The translations under genes were made by a program, and so were the position numbers. Below the pieces are notes generated by a model. It had not been told where the DNA came from and did no database searches. It saw only the letters and a list, made by a program, of their open reading frames with translations. Positions 45,427 through 56,845 of a stretch of 64,000 nt of DNA are shown here, in pieces. Each line of letters starts with the position of its first letter. Position 1 is the stretch's first letter. The DNA comes from Sabethes cyaneus (taxonomy: Eukaryota > Arthropoda > Insecta > Diptera > Culicidae): contig NC_071354.1 in NCBI RefSeq assembly GCF_943734655.1, forward strand, positions 56,523,544-56,587,543, written 5' to 3'.

Positions 45427-47870
45427 AGACTAGAGACTAGAGACTAGACACTAAAGACCAGACACTAGAGACTGGACACTAAAGACTGGAGACTGAAGAC
45501 AAGAGATTGGAGACTAGAGACTAGAGACTAGACACTAAACGCTGAAGATTTGAGACTGTATACTAAAGACTAGATGCAAGAGAGTAAAGAATAGAGACTA
45601 GAGGTTAGAGGCTGGAGACTGAAGACTAGAGACTGGAGACTAGAGGCTAGAGACTGGAGACCAGAGGCTAGAGACTGGAGACTAGACAATAAAGACTGGA
45701 GGCTTGAGGCTGCACACTTAAATTTTTTTACCGAACTCTGAGCAGCCGAACGTTCGGTAAAATTCAATGGTGCCAATCGACGTTTACGGATCATTAGTAA
45801 TGTTTGGCATCATAAATTTTTTTTACCGAACGTTCTGCTGCTCAGAGTTCGGTAAAATTTACGATATTTTACCGAACTCGGTACTTTTTTTTAAGTGTGT
45901 GGAGACTAGAGACTGGAGACTAGACTGGAAACTAGAGACTGGAGATTACAGACTAGCGATTAGAGACTAGAGACTAGACATTAGACGCTAAAGACTGAAG
46001 ACTAGAGACTGGAGACTAGAGGCTAGAGACTGGAGACTAGAGACTAGAAATTAGAGACTAGAGGCTAGAGACTGGAGACTAGACACTAAAGATGGGAGGC
46101 TAGAGGCTGGACACTAGACTGGAAACTAGAGAGTGGAGATTACAGACTAGCGATTAGAGCCTAGAGACTAGACATTAAACGCTAAAGACTGAAGATTCGA
46201 GACTAGAGAGTAAAGACTAGAGACTTGCGACTAAAGACTAGAGGCTAGAGACCGTAAACTAGAGACTAGAAATTAGAGACTAGAGGCTAGAGAGTGGAGA
46301 CTAGACACTAAAGACTGGAGACTAGGCTGGAGACTAGACTGGAAACTAGAGACTGGAGATTACAGACTAGCGATTAGAGACTAGAGACTAGACATTAGAC
46401 GCTAAAGACTGAAGATTAAAGACTAGAGACTAAAAGCTAGAGACTGGAGACTAGAGACTAGAAATTAGAGACTGGAGGCTAGAGACTGGAGACTAGACAC
46501 TAAAGACTGGAGGCTAGAGGCTGGAGACTAGAGGCTGGAGACTAGACTGGAAACTAGAGACTGGAGATTACAGACTACCGATTAGAGACTAGAGACTAGA
46601 CATTAGACGCTAAAGACTGAAGACTAGAGACTGGAGACTAGAGGCTAGAGACTGGAGACTAGAGACTAGAAATTAGAGGCTAGAGACTGGAGACTAGACA
46701 CTAAAGATTGGAGGCTAGAGGCTGGAGACTAGACTGGAAACTAGAGAGTGGAGATTACAGACTAGCGATTAGAGCCTAGAGACTAGACATTAGACGCTAA
46801 AGACTGAAGATTCGAGACTAGAGAGTAAAGACTAGAGACTTGCGACTAAAGACTAGAGACTAGAGGCTAGAGACTGGAGACTAGAGACTAGAATTTAGAT
46901 ACTAGAAGCTAGAGACTGGAGACTAGACACTAAAGACTGTAGATTAGACTGGAAACTAGAGACTGGAGATTACAGACTAGCGATTAGAGACTAGAGACTA
47001 GACATTAGACGCTAAAGACTGAAGGTTAGAGACTGGAGACTAAAGACTAGAGACTACAGACTAGAGAGTAGAGGTTAGAGACTGGAGACTAGAGGCTAGA
47101 GACTGGAGACTAGAGACTGGAGACTAGAGACTGGAAACTGGCGACTAGAGACTAGATACTAGAGACTAGAAATTAGATACTAGAAGCTAGAGACTGAAGA
47201 CTAGACACTAAAGACTGGAGACTAGAGGCTGGAGTTTCGACTGGAAACTAGAGACTGGAGATTACAGACTAGCGATTAGAGACTAGAGACTAGACATTAG
47301 ACGCTAAAGACTGAAGATTAGAGACTGGAGACTAAAGACTAGGGACTACAGACTAGAGACTAGAGGTTAGAGACTGGAGACTAGAGACTGGAGACGAGAA
47401 ACTAATGACTAGAGACTAAAGCCTAAAAACTAGAAACTGGAGATTAGAGACTGGGGACTAGAGACTGGAGATTAGAAACTAGCAACTAGAGACTAGAGAC
47501 TATTTGTTTTTACTGGTACTGACTTTTTCGCGGTCAAACGTAAATTCTTTTTTGATTAGAGCAGAGGATTAAAGCAGAGGAGTGCTTTAATCAAAAAAGA
47601 CTAGAAACTAGTAACTAGCGACTAGAGACTATAGTCTAGCGACTAGAGAATGGAGACTGCAGACTGGAGACTGCAGACTGAAGTCTAGAAACTAGAGACT
47701 ATCGACTTGTGACCAGCGACTGGCGACTTGTGACCAGCGACTATTGGCGATCAGTGCAGGAGATAAGAGAATAGAGATTAGACACTAGAGATTGGAGATG
47801 AGAGACTAAAGACTAGAGACTAGCGACAGGAGACTAAAAATTAGACACTAAATACTAGACTTATTAAAAC
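45427..47870 (+). repeat. Satellite of 7 bp words with ~200 bp higher-order unit
   Basis: About 2.4 kb made of AGACTAG, AGACTGG, AGGCTAG and similar 7 bp words. A marker phrase starting GGAGATTACAGACTAGCGAT recurs at 45941, 46135, 46355, 46563, 46750, 46975 and 47257, giving spacings of 194, 220, 208, 187, 225 and 282 bp. This is a higher-order unit amplified on top of the short word. The array decays after about 47400. It is split by a MITE (45714-45900) and by a unique insert near 47500-47610 that contains a TTTTTTGATTA...TAATCAAAAAA hairpin. Confidence 0.9.
45714..45900. mobile_element. Palindromic MITE (CACACTTAAA ends, TACCGAAC motif)
   Basis: Begins CACACTTAAATTTTTTTACC and ends AAAAAAAAGTGTG-like (TTTTTTTTAAGTGTG on the plus strand). 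TTTTACCGAACTCTGAGCAG pairs with the reverse of CTGCTCAGAGTTCGGTAAAA inside. About 187 bp with no coding capacity. The satellite reads continuously up to each edge, so this is a clean insertion. Confidence 0.8.
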
Positions 47871-49929
47871 CCAGATATACGAGTCCGAACTGTAATGACA
47901 ATAACAGAGCCGTCGCATGGTTGGACTTTACCAAAAGCTATAGAAGCTAACTAGGGTCGCAAACAGGAAACGAGAATCAAAATGACTGGTTGAAATCTGG
48001 CAGTCATTTTGTCTGATTGAGAGGTAGTTTTTGCGGAAACAATTCGAAGGTTTTACTAATCGTAAATGTAAAATTTTATTTTAAATGAAAGTTGATGGCC
48101 TCACTTTACGTACGACTTTATGTCTGTGTTTGGGAAGCTGATAAAATGTATAGAGCATTTGCATGTTCTCATCTATGAACGATTTTCGCTATTTAGCGAT
48201 CAAAACGCAATTATTTTTCTTCCATTTAAACCAACTTGCGGAAAAATTTCTATTCAATAGTTGTTGTAAATTGTAATCCAAAGCTCTATTCAGATCCAGA
48301 GTTCAGAATAATCAGCTATAAATCTCATATTGTTGGCACTATAAAAGCATTAAAGTAGTCGTATATTTCGCCAAAGTAGTCTTTAAGCAGCATTTCACAT
48401 GACCTATTGGCTTGCCGTTTTATTATATTGGTAATGCTTAAGCTTCTATCGATAACAATTTACCCACCAAGAGAAATAAGAGCTGCCACACAAAAACAAC
48501 CTTGTCGCTGAGTAAGCAACAAAACTAGATATTAGACTACATAATAGAAGGATGTGGCGGTGGTGTACTTGACCGGCAAAAGAGAAACCCATCGGCCATC
48601 GGTTTCCAAAAAAGAATGCTTATTAGTTAGTTCTACATTACAGCAGAATAGTTATGTTTAGTTTATATTTGTTTAGGTAAGCCATCAAAGTTTGGGGTTT
48701 TTTAAATTTGCAAAATCACCCAAGGTGGGAGGGGTACGTTAAATCAGGGTCTTCGAAAAAGTTGTTTTTAATAACACACGCTGTTTTTAAGAGCAATCCT
48801 CCCAATAAAATGCTAATCTGGACCACCATAATGGTGTCAAAGCAGCATATGGGAATTGACTTTTTCAACATGGTCTCGTGATCCTAAGCATTCAGAGATA
48901 TAGTGTCTTCGACAAAGTTGTTCAGTAGAGGCCTTTCGGATGGAGGATAGTAGCTCAAGATCTACTCGTTGCACGGTTGTAGTATATACGTAATATGCTT
49001 GTTTATGTTATACCTTGTGATGCCAGCCATATAGATTGATGTTTTGTATAGAAAATAGTCCTAGATTTTCTCGCTATGCGGCGCTAACGTAACTGTGAGC
49101 TTTTAAATACGCTATATTTTATGATGTTGCCCATCCAGCAAGTCGCTGTGTTTGGCACGAATGTTCAAGCAAATGCAACCTACCAGATAGTATGGTAATG
49201 CCTGCAAATGAAATAGTATTTATTCTGCTGTACAGAAAGTAGCGAACTCCTTATTATTTTGCACGTACCACTTGCCGGTTTCCATGAACATCATTCATTT
49301 AATTGAACATCGAAGTCCGGACCGACAAATTCGTAATTAGTTTTCGTTAGTAGATTCTAATGGTGACTGTCAGCCCGTTGACGATGGGCAGCTGATGTAA
49401 CAAATTACAGAATCAGACAGAATTTTTATAGTCACACGCCACAAACATGAGGCCATGCCCCGAACACCACGTCGTCGTGATATTTATTTGGTAGATGTAA
49501 GGCCAAGGCAAAGAGATACATGAGATTAAATCGCAATAAAAACCGCCCAAGTAAATCTCGCTTGCATTTCATTATTTTTACTGTCGTGCATATTAAATAA
49601 ATAATAATGCATTTCCCACAAAATATGATGCAGTTTAATTTGTTAAAAGTAATTTGAGTGAAATATACATATCACGCTTTCCTCAAGCAACAGCTGACTG
49701 CGAGTCTTAGGATTGATTTATGACGACAGTTAGTAATTATTAGTCCTAATATAAACATAACACACTGAATAATGCCGTTACTGCCTCACTGCGATTTAGT
49801 ACGTTGTTATTCAAAACAGGTGTCATTATTTAAAGATCTATTCCATAAACTTAGAGTTATATGACATTTATTTAAATTATTTTTTCTTGGGTACCTGAAA
49901 CTGTATATGCTATTAAATTCTATTAATAA
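47871..49929. other. Unassigned DNA with a mosquito-style TE trace
   Basis: No gene recognised. At 48730-48950 the phrase GTCTTCGAMAAAGTTGTT occurs twice about 175 bp apart, and CCTCCCAATAAAATGC at 48798 resembles the CTCCCAATAAGRATGG word of repeat R-A. I recognise GTCTTCGACAAAGTTGTT-like text as common in mosquito repeats, from memory only. Confidence 0.4.
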
Positions 49930-49933
49930 AAAT

Positions 49934-50062
49934 TTTTTATAGTTGCTAATCCTTGTGTGTCTATTAAATGATCTCAATTCATTGTTCATTTTTTGTTCAA
50001 ATTTTTATAGTTGCTAATCCTTGTGTGTCTATTAAATGATCTCAATTCAGTGTTCATTTTTT
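49934..50062 (+). repeat. Direct tandem duplication, ~66 bp unit
   Basis: The segment starting TTTTTATAGTTGCTAATCCT and running through CTATTAAATGATCTCAATTC to GTTCATTTTTTG occurs twice, at 49934-49994 and 50002-50062. I see one clear difference (CATTG versus CAGTG). This is a recent duplication. Confidence 0.9.
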
Positions 50063-53000
50063 GCGGACGTAATCAGAGAGTTGAAATTCCGCAAAGGGTT
50101 AAACTTCTGCCTTAAATTCCAGCGGGTGTGTTCTCTCGAGTGGAGAAAATCTGGTCACGCCCCCGTCGGATGACAAAGTGGAACTAATGTTGCCGGCCCA
50201 TTAGTGATAGGTCCCAGGGTGAAAACCCTCCGCTGGTCGTCGATTTTCAGCCCAACAGCTGGAGATAAATCAACGAAAACTAAGCAAGAAAACATGAAAA
50301 AAGAAACCCTCTTAAGGGAACATTAGATTCGAACAGTCTCCGGTTGATTTGAAAAGTTACACACAAGCACACAATGGCAGTTGAAAATATGTCCTCCGTC
50401 TCCGGCTCTGTAGTCAATTTGCTGCTGCTCCTCAAAATCGCATCGCAAAGTGCCCCATCATCATCAGCCCAAAAGTATCGCAAGCCGCCGCCGGGCCGCC
50501 TTCACCGAGTTTGCGGGTTTGCCACCGGAACTTCAATTCTTTCGCCGGGACGGGCAAACTTTTCCTCAAGCTTTCAATCGTTGCAAACTCATTCAGTAAC
50601 TTGTCAAAGCCATCCAATTTTAAAAATTCTCTCAGAGCTTCTTAGCAAAAGCTAAAAAGATGTCAGCAAGTAGAGAGGAAAATAAAACTTTGAGGAAAAA
50701 TTGCACCAAGACACGTGACTTTATCAAGTACTTTCGTTAGCTTCTGCACCGTACAAAGGAGTGCTCTTCTCGATCCCATTCTTGGTGCGTCCTCTGTCGG
50801 GGTTTGCTGGCTGTAGGTAGTCACATCTTCGGACCGTGCAGTTAGGGAAAAGTTAGCCCGAATAGATTCCGATCACGTGCCGAGTAAATACAGCAAGTGA
50901 CGGAACGAAAATTATATGACAGGATGCATCGGTCGCATTTTTTGTTCCGCTCCCGTTCGCCAACCAACCAACCAGCCAACCGGAGCAGTGCGTCGTACGG
51001 AGTGGTTTGGCCATCCTGGACAAAGCGGTATCTGCGATTTTTTCGCCAGCAGTTCAACGATCAGAGCTTGACGTTGAGCACGCTGGGAGTGATGCACGGA
51101 GAAAAAGGTCACTCAGCAAACCATCACCATCACCATCAGCAGCAGCAGCAGCAGTATCCAGGATCCAGCCAGCATCCGCCCGACTTCTATATGCAGCACG
51201 AAGTCGCAGGCTCTGACTGGAACTTTTCCAATTAGATTTCCTTGTGGTACGCAATTACGATGCTCTTTGGAAAATTTCCAGATATCTACTAAGCAGTCGG
51301 ATAGGAGCAGCAGCAGCAGCAACAGCAATTGGTTCGATCTTTTGCCTCCCTGTTTATATGGCTATAACCTGTCTTCAGAGATAGAAACGGAATACCCAAC
51401 CCCCGATAAGTGCCCTCCATGTCGTACAGTGCGCATAAGTTAAAAAGTGCAAGGCTTTTATTCCGGATTTTGTTATCCTCCTAGCATTCAGCCGCTGCTG
51501 CCAGCAGAGTTGGCAAAAGCGCTCGACTGTGCTGTGAAAGAAAAGGAAATTTTTATTCCCTCTTTAGTCCTACGACTTATGCTGGAATATGCTGGAAGCA
51601 ATTAGTTTGTGATGAATAAAAAAAGTTTACTTAACACCTAAAATTACGCAATTTTTATTGCCACTACTAGCTAACCTCTAGCTGAGGCACTCGAACGATC
51701 TAAATCTTCGTGTTGAGCTGCGATTACCAAACGAAATCCACCTCGAAAATCAACATGCAAAAGACCTGGCACATCCCGTCGGGGAGCTGCATTGTCCTAT
51801 CGCTCTAAGTGGCTTGTCGAAAAAATAAACCAGCAGGACTTTCGAAGTTTGGCTAAAACCATGTGTGCATGGCGTACCTACTACTTTCCATGACACCGAC
51901 GGACCGACCGAACCGTGGAACAGAAGAACAGAACAGAAACGCAGAATCCGTTCCGCTAGAGTTATCGATGCTTGCGGCAGCGGAAAATCCCAACCGCTGC
52001 TATATCGATATGTCAAAATAGAGGACACGACATCGCGTTACTCTGCTTTCTACTGCCCCCTTCGGGGATAGACCGGACGACAACAAAATGCAAACGACGG
52101 ACGGAGAGAAAAAAAACCTCCGAACAGCATTGCTGTGACGCATAAAGTGGAAAATAACTTCCAATCGATTCATTTCAACAGATGCATTCAGTCCGATCTG
52201 GTACAGAGCCGAATTAAGGATTTTTGAACCCCAACTTGGGAGAGCAATGACTTTTGTAATAGGATCCTCCTTGTCGTACGAGGAATTATTCCACTTAAGA
52301 TAAAAATCATCATTTTCAACGTTGTTCCAAACACGTTAAAAAATCAAAATAGTCCTTCTTCTCCAGATTCAAATTTAAAACCACTTATCTCGTGTTACAT
52401 TTTCAAGTAATTCACAAGCGTCCATAAAATCCAACGCACTTGGCAAAATAAAAAGCAAATGAATTTCGACCATTTACATTTTCGACCACCGGCACACAGT
52501 CCGCTCAGCTGCACTCGGACTCGGGGAGGAAAAAAAAGTTAAAACGAACTTTTGAATAATTAACCAGAAATAAATCAACTTTATGGGAATGAATTTGTTA
52601 AGCTGATAGTTCAATTATTTATTCAAACAGGTTGCGGATCCGGGTTTCCTCCTTGCTGCTGCAATTTTCCACCCCCAAGCACTTCACCGAGCGGGGCGTG
52701 TGACGGTGGGAGGGAGGGGGGGGGGTTGAGGTGGAACTTTGCCAACGGTTACCACATCGGTACTTTTCCCCCCGAAAGCAAACGGCATGCGAAAAAGTTT
52801 TCCACTTCCTGCCGTTTCTCAGTGGAACGGATTCAGTGACAATTTTGCATTTTACCTCTAATTGAATCAACATATTAATTTAAATGCTCTTTGATACCGC
52901 CATAACGAAGAATCAATACAGTCAAAATCCCAGCTTGTTGACTCGGAAATATTAATCCATCGTCAGAATGCAAAACCTAATATCATGATATAACAGAAGA

Positions 53001-54334
53001 TAACCCGGGTGGCACGTTGAATTACTCTACTTTCCGTATGCATTTCTACCCAAATTTTTTTGTATTATTTTCATTCAAGCCACTGGTCCACTAACACTGG
53101 TACGAGCCACCGGCAAACCATTTTGCCCAAAATACCGGCTCTCTGCTTTACACGGTTTTCCACTTTTCCACTCTATTTAGCGCGCATCACTGGCCGCATC
53201 CCAGTAGTGTCACTGAGGGCGGTCCCCGGATCATTGGAACGCTCGTTGGGGGTATTACTATGATTTATCATTCGGCATTTCGTTGGCTTTTTTTTCTGCC
53301 CGTAGTTCGACGACGTAGTTGGAGACATTATCCGAAATCATTTGCCGTTTCATGGGCACATACCTAGTAGGATAACAACGCGGGTTTGCGCTTGCTGTGT
53401 AGCTGGTAGCTGGCAGAGCATAATGGATAAAATCAGCGCGCTCCGCTCGGAGGAAAAAGGTTCGCAGCCATTTCCGGGACCACTTTTCTACGTGGTTGAC
53501 TTTTTATGAAACGATGCAGGATCAGATCATTTGCACCTAAGGCATCCAATCGAGATTAAGTGTTTTCTATAATGCTTTAGGTTTACTGATTGGGTTATCA
53601 GTGAATACGGAGTCTAAAGTTTATTGTTATTTTCGTTACGAAAAATTGCCTAGTCACTTTTACATTATTGATCATCAAGAATTTGTATTAGATTCTTCTT
53701 TAACGGTTATGCTACTGTTCTGAAAAATATCATTTTCATTAGAACCAACTAGACCAAATTTTCAAGTAATATTGGCAACAGTGTACGGTACTTGTGGTTG
53801 TCTGAGAGTTATAAGTAGCTTCTGTGTCGGAACTCATGGGAACAAACCGCGTTTGCTCTTGCGCTCCTTCTGAGCACGAAAAGTTCTCACGGGATCATTA
53901 TGGCGAAATAGTTCGAAAAAGTGAAATTCAATAAATACCCTTAAGTAAGTCAATCCTAACTGATTTAGGATTCTTCGATTATTTTTTCTCACAAAAATTC
54001 ACTTAAATCTAAGTGATTCAAAGACTCCGGTCTCTATTCGATTCTAAACTTGGAAGAAAACTAATAGTTTTTTTAGTGCCGGATCTTATTTTCTAGTGAC
54101 AGTGGTGTGATACCGAAAATATCATAAAACTGAAGTCCACATAAACATTTCAATTTGTTCACAATTCTTGCATTGTCATAAAATGACAATAACAGCACGA
54201 TCAATTACACTGACTGGGGAACGCGCCCCACTTTCCCAACCAAAAATAAAGAACAAAATAATTTCTGTAACTCAGAAGTCCGTAGTTTTTAATTTAATCG
54301 GCCACTAGTTTTGCGATTAGAAGATTAATTGCGT
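50063..54334. other. Unassigned DNA
   Basis: No gene recognised. CAN/CAG triplet patches lie at 51119-51155 and 51307-51329, and a G-rich run at 52713-52727. Short frames around 50.3-51.3 kb overlap on both strands and lack domains. The GC-richer segments may be regulatory or untranslated parts of a gene outside the window. Confidence 0.4.
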
Positions 54335-54665
54335 AAGAATAGTTCAAGTTTCAAGTCTAATTTTAGTTCCAGTTATAATTAAAATTCTGAATTTAGTTTC
54401 AAACCTAATTTAAGCTCATTTGCAAGTTCAAATTCAACACTAACGTCATGTCCAATTTCAACGTCGATTTCAAACCAAATTGTAAGTCTAATTCCAAATA
54501 CTTTCCTGAAATCGAAAGTTTAATTTCGTGTCTATTTCTCAAGTCTAATTTCCACTTCTATTTTAGATCCGACTTTCAAATCCATTTCAAATCCATTTTC
54601 AAATCGAGTTTTAAGTCCAATTTAAAACCAAATCACTCCCATTTTATGTCCAATTTTAAGTTAAG
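54335..54665 (+). repeat. 12-13 bp minisatellite (TCCAATTTCAAGT), solo array
   Basis: Degenerate copies of TCAAGTCTAATTT and TCCAATTTCAACG, the same word family as 13630-14375 and 58700-59020, but here without an adjoining purine domain on its left. It lies 860 bp left of composite repeat copy 3. Confidence 0.75.
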
Positions 54666-54765
54666 TGATGGTGGAGAACTACAAAGAAAAGTTGGAAAAT
54701 TATGGTTTTTTTCGGAAAAGGAATCAGTGTCTGATTGGAAGAATTATTAATTGAATGAACTGGAA

Positions 54766-55012
54766 AATTATTTTATTTTTACCGGTTGTCAGTCTTATTT
54801 AATCGGAACAGATTTTGTGCTTTCTCCGAAGTTTCGACAATATTTTATAGTCTTTATCAAGGATTTGATACTGTTTGAACAAAGACAATTGACAAAGGAC
54901 AGACAGAATTAAATTCTTGATAAAGACTACAAAATATAGTCGAAACGTTGGAGAAAGTACAAAATCTGTTCTGATTTAATAAGACTGACAACCGATAAAA
55001 ATAAAATAGTGA
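54766..55012. mobile_element. Foldback MITE with ~110 bp arms
   Basis: The left arm (54766-54880) and right arm (54905-55012) are inverted copies: TTATTTTATTTTTACCGGTT pairs with AACCGATAAAAATAAAATAG and GATTTTGTGCTTTCTCCGAA pairs with GTTGGAGAAAGTACAAAATC. The loop is about 25 bp. No ORF. A transcript of it would form a long hairpin. Confidence 0.85.
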
Positions 55013-55080
55013 ATTTCACAGTCGCCAAATCATACTCAATTAAGAAAGGAACTGGAAAATATAGACTAAAAATAAATTGG

Positions 55081-55348
55081 GTTGTGCAATGGTAGGAGGA
55101 ACCCGAACCCACAAGCTCTCGGTTACTGGTCAACAACTGCTTTGCCTTTAAACTACCGCCGCACCCATCTATTTGGTAGCTCAATACTTAGTTTTGTTTC
55201 AATGTCCTAATTCTATCATTCTACACACGCACCTCACACTGCTCGGCGACGATATTATTTTTGAATAACTGTTCTCTGTTGCTGTCGCAGAGAAGATAGA
55301 CTGTTATCTACTCGGTCAGCGCGATAGAATCAGGCAGTTGGATGTCGT
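55081..55348 (-). mobile_element. SINE-like block S2, copy 2
   Basis: Matches 44891-45150. On the minus strand the A-box-like GGCGGTAGTTTAAAGGCAAA and B-box-like GTGGGTTCGGGTTCC are about 40 bp apart, as in tRNA-derived promoters. Shared upstream landmarks are TATTATTTTTTG, CTCTGTTGCTG..GAGAAG and GCGATAGAA. Confidence 0.65.
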
Positions 55349-55821
55349 TAGTAGCACCAGACACTTACTTCCTGTCCAAAAAGAGTTTACGCGCATGGAG
55401 CCATACACAAGGAAAAAAAGAAAAAAAACACACCAATTGGTAGTAAACTAGACTTGCCGGAGCGACTGACGGCAACGAACTGCCTGCTTCTATCGCATTG
55501 ACCGAGTAGTTTTTTTTGAAAATTTAAGTAAATCTTAGCACATTCACAGATGGATTACCGAAAGATCGAGAGGTAGTTCGTCTCCTGCTGCTCTTCAGAA
55601 AAAGAAACAAAAATGGAAAAATGGGACAAAAAAGAAAATACTGGAAAGAGCATGAAAGAAAACGTGATAAAAACCAGATAAACGGCTTAGAAAAAGTGGT
55701 AAAACGTGAGAGAGAAAGAATAAAAACTGGTACGAAAAGAATGGAAAATCAAAAGAAAAAACGGGACAAAATGGGAGAAAAATCAGAGAGGTTGTGTACA
55801 AGACACCACCGCCTATATAGG

Positions 55822-56845
55822 TTACGCAGGACTACGTAACACGTAAGTCTCTTTGTAGTGATAGTAGCATGTATTCATGCTTGTAATCATTCGATTCTTC
55901 ATGTATACATGCTATATGCAACATATATACATGCTACATGCGTTGTATGTAACGTTTATCAAAGTAGTAGCATTGCATACATTCAATTCTCAAAAGATTT
56001 GAATTTGAAAACAATTTAACAAAATCAAGAAAACAAACTATTACTTTCCTGCTACCTTACTGAAATTAAAGATTGTTTTTATTATCCATGGTTTCCCACG
56101 TTGAAGGGATTTTACCAATTCAATCCTATTTTATCAACAGCACATCTTTTCACTACACATCTAATGAAACGGCAAGCATGCGTATTCATACAGAGTCGTA
56201 TTATAACCGAATACTACAGCTGTAGCACATTTTTCCAACACAGATATCAAATTCGCCGAGGTTTAATCGTCTCGCAGTAAAGAATTTGCGATCTGTTGGG
56301 ACAACGAGCTTGTGTCATTTTTTCTGGCACACTTTCCTAACACAGACATCAGATTGGACTAGGTTTAATCGCGTTCGTAAGAAATCTGTTGGCTCGAGGG
56401 GGCTTTGTCACTCTCTCTGGCGTACTTCCCAAGCAAGGACATCAAAATTGTCTAGGTTGAACCGCGGTGTTAAGAAATCTTGTTGAAATGAGGAGACTTT
56501 GTCACTTGTTTTGGCTTACTTCCCAAGCACAGATATCAAATTGGCATAGGTTTAGATCATCGTAAAGAATCTTCCAACCAATCACGAAGCGAGAATTCTG
56601 GTAAAACATAGGTTCATTATTTTCAAATTTTCAATAGTTCAACATCAAGAATCTATACTTTTCTTCATTTGGGTCAATTCTTAGAAGATTTTCCGATCGA
56701 TTGGTGTAAGAATATTGAAAAGCGATCGAAATACCGCTGAGCTATTAGTGTTCAAAACCTTTCATTTTTCGTGACGCTCGCATTTTTCGATTTTTTGGAA
56801 TGACACCTTATTTCATAACCTGCCGTAAGACGTAGTCCTACGTCA
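55822..56845. mobile_element. TIR element, TGACGTAGGACTA end (family M3, copy 1)
   Basis: The left end TTACGCAGGACTACGT and the right end, read inward, TGACGTAGGACTACGTC form terminal inverted repeats. The element at 60126-60776 shares this terminus. Inside are a TACATGCTA-rich patch (about 55870-55945) and four tandem units of about 100 bp. No transposase ORF. The purine-rich repeat continues on both sides, so this is an insertion. Confidence 0.7.
56225..56560 (+). repeat. Tandem ~100 bp units inside element M3 copy 1
   Basis: Four degenerate units, each with a CTTYCCMAACACAGAYATCA-like phrase (56232, 56331, 56428, 56519), then AGGTTTAATCG, GTAAGAAATCTGTTG and CTTTGTCACT. Spacing is about 90-100 bp. 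Confidence 0.8.

Noticed and set aside
45427..47870. CRISPR-like direct repeats
   Set aside because: Repeats are contiguous short words without unique spacers of constant length, in a eukaryotic context with no cas genes. It is a satellite.
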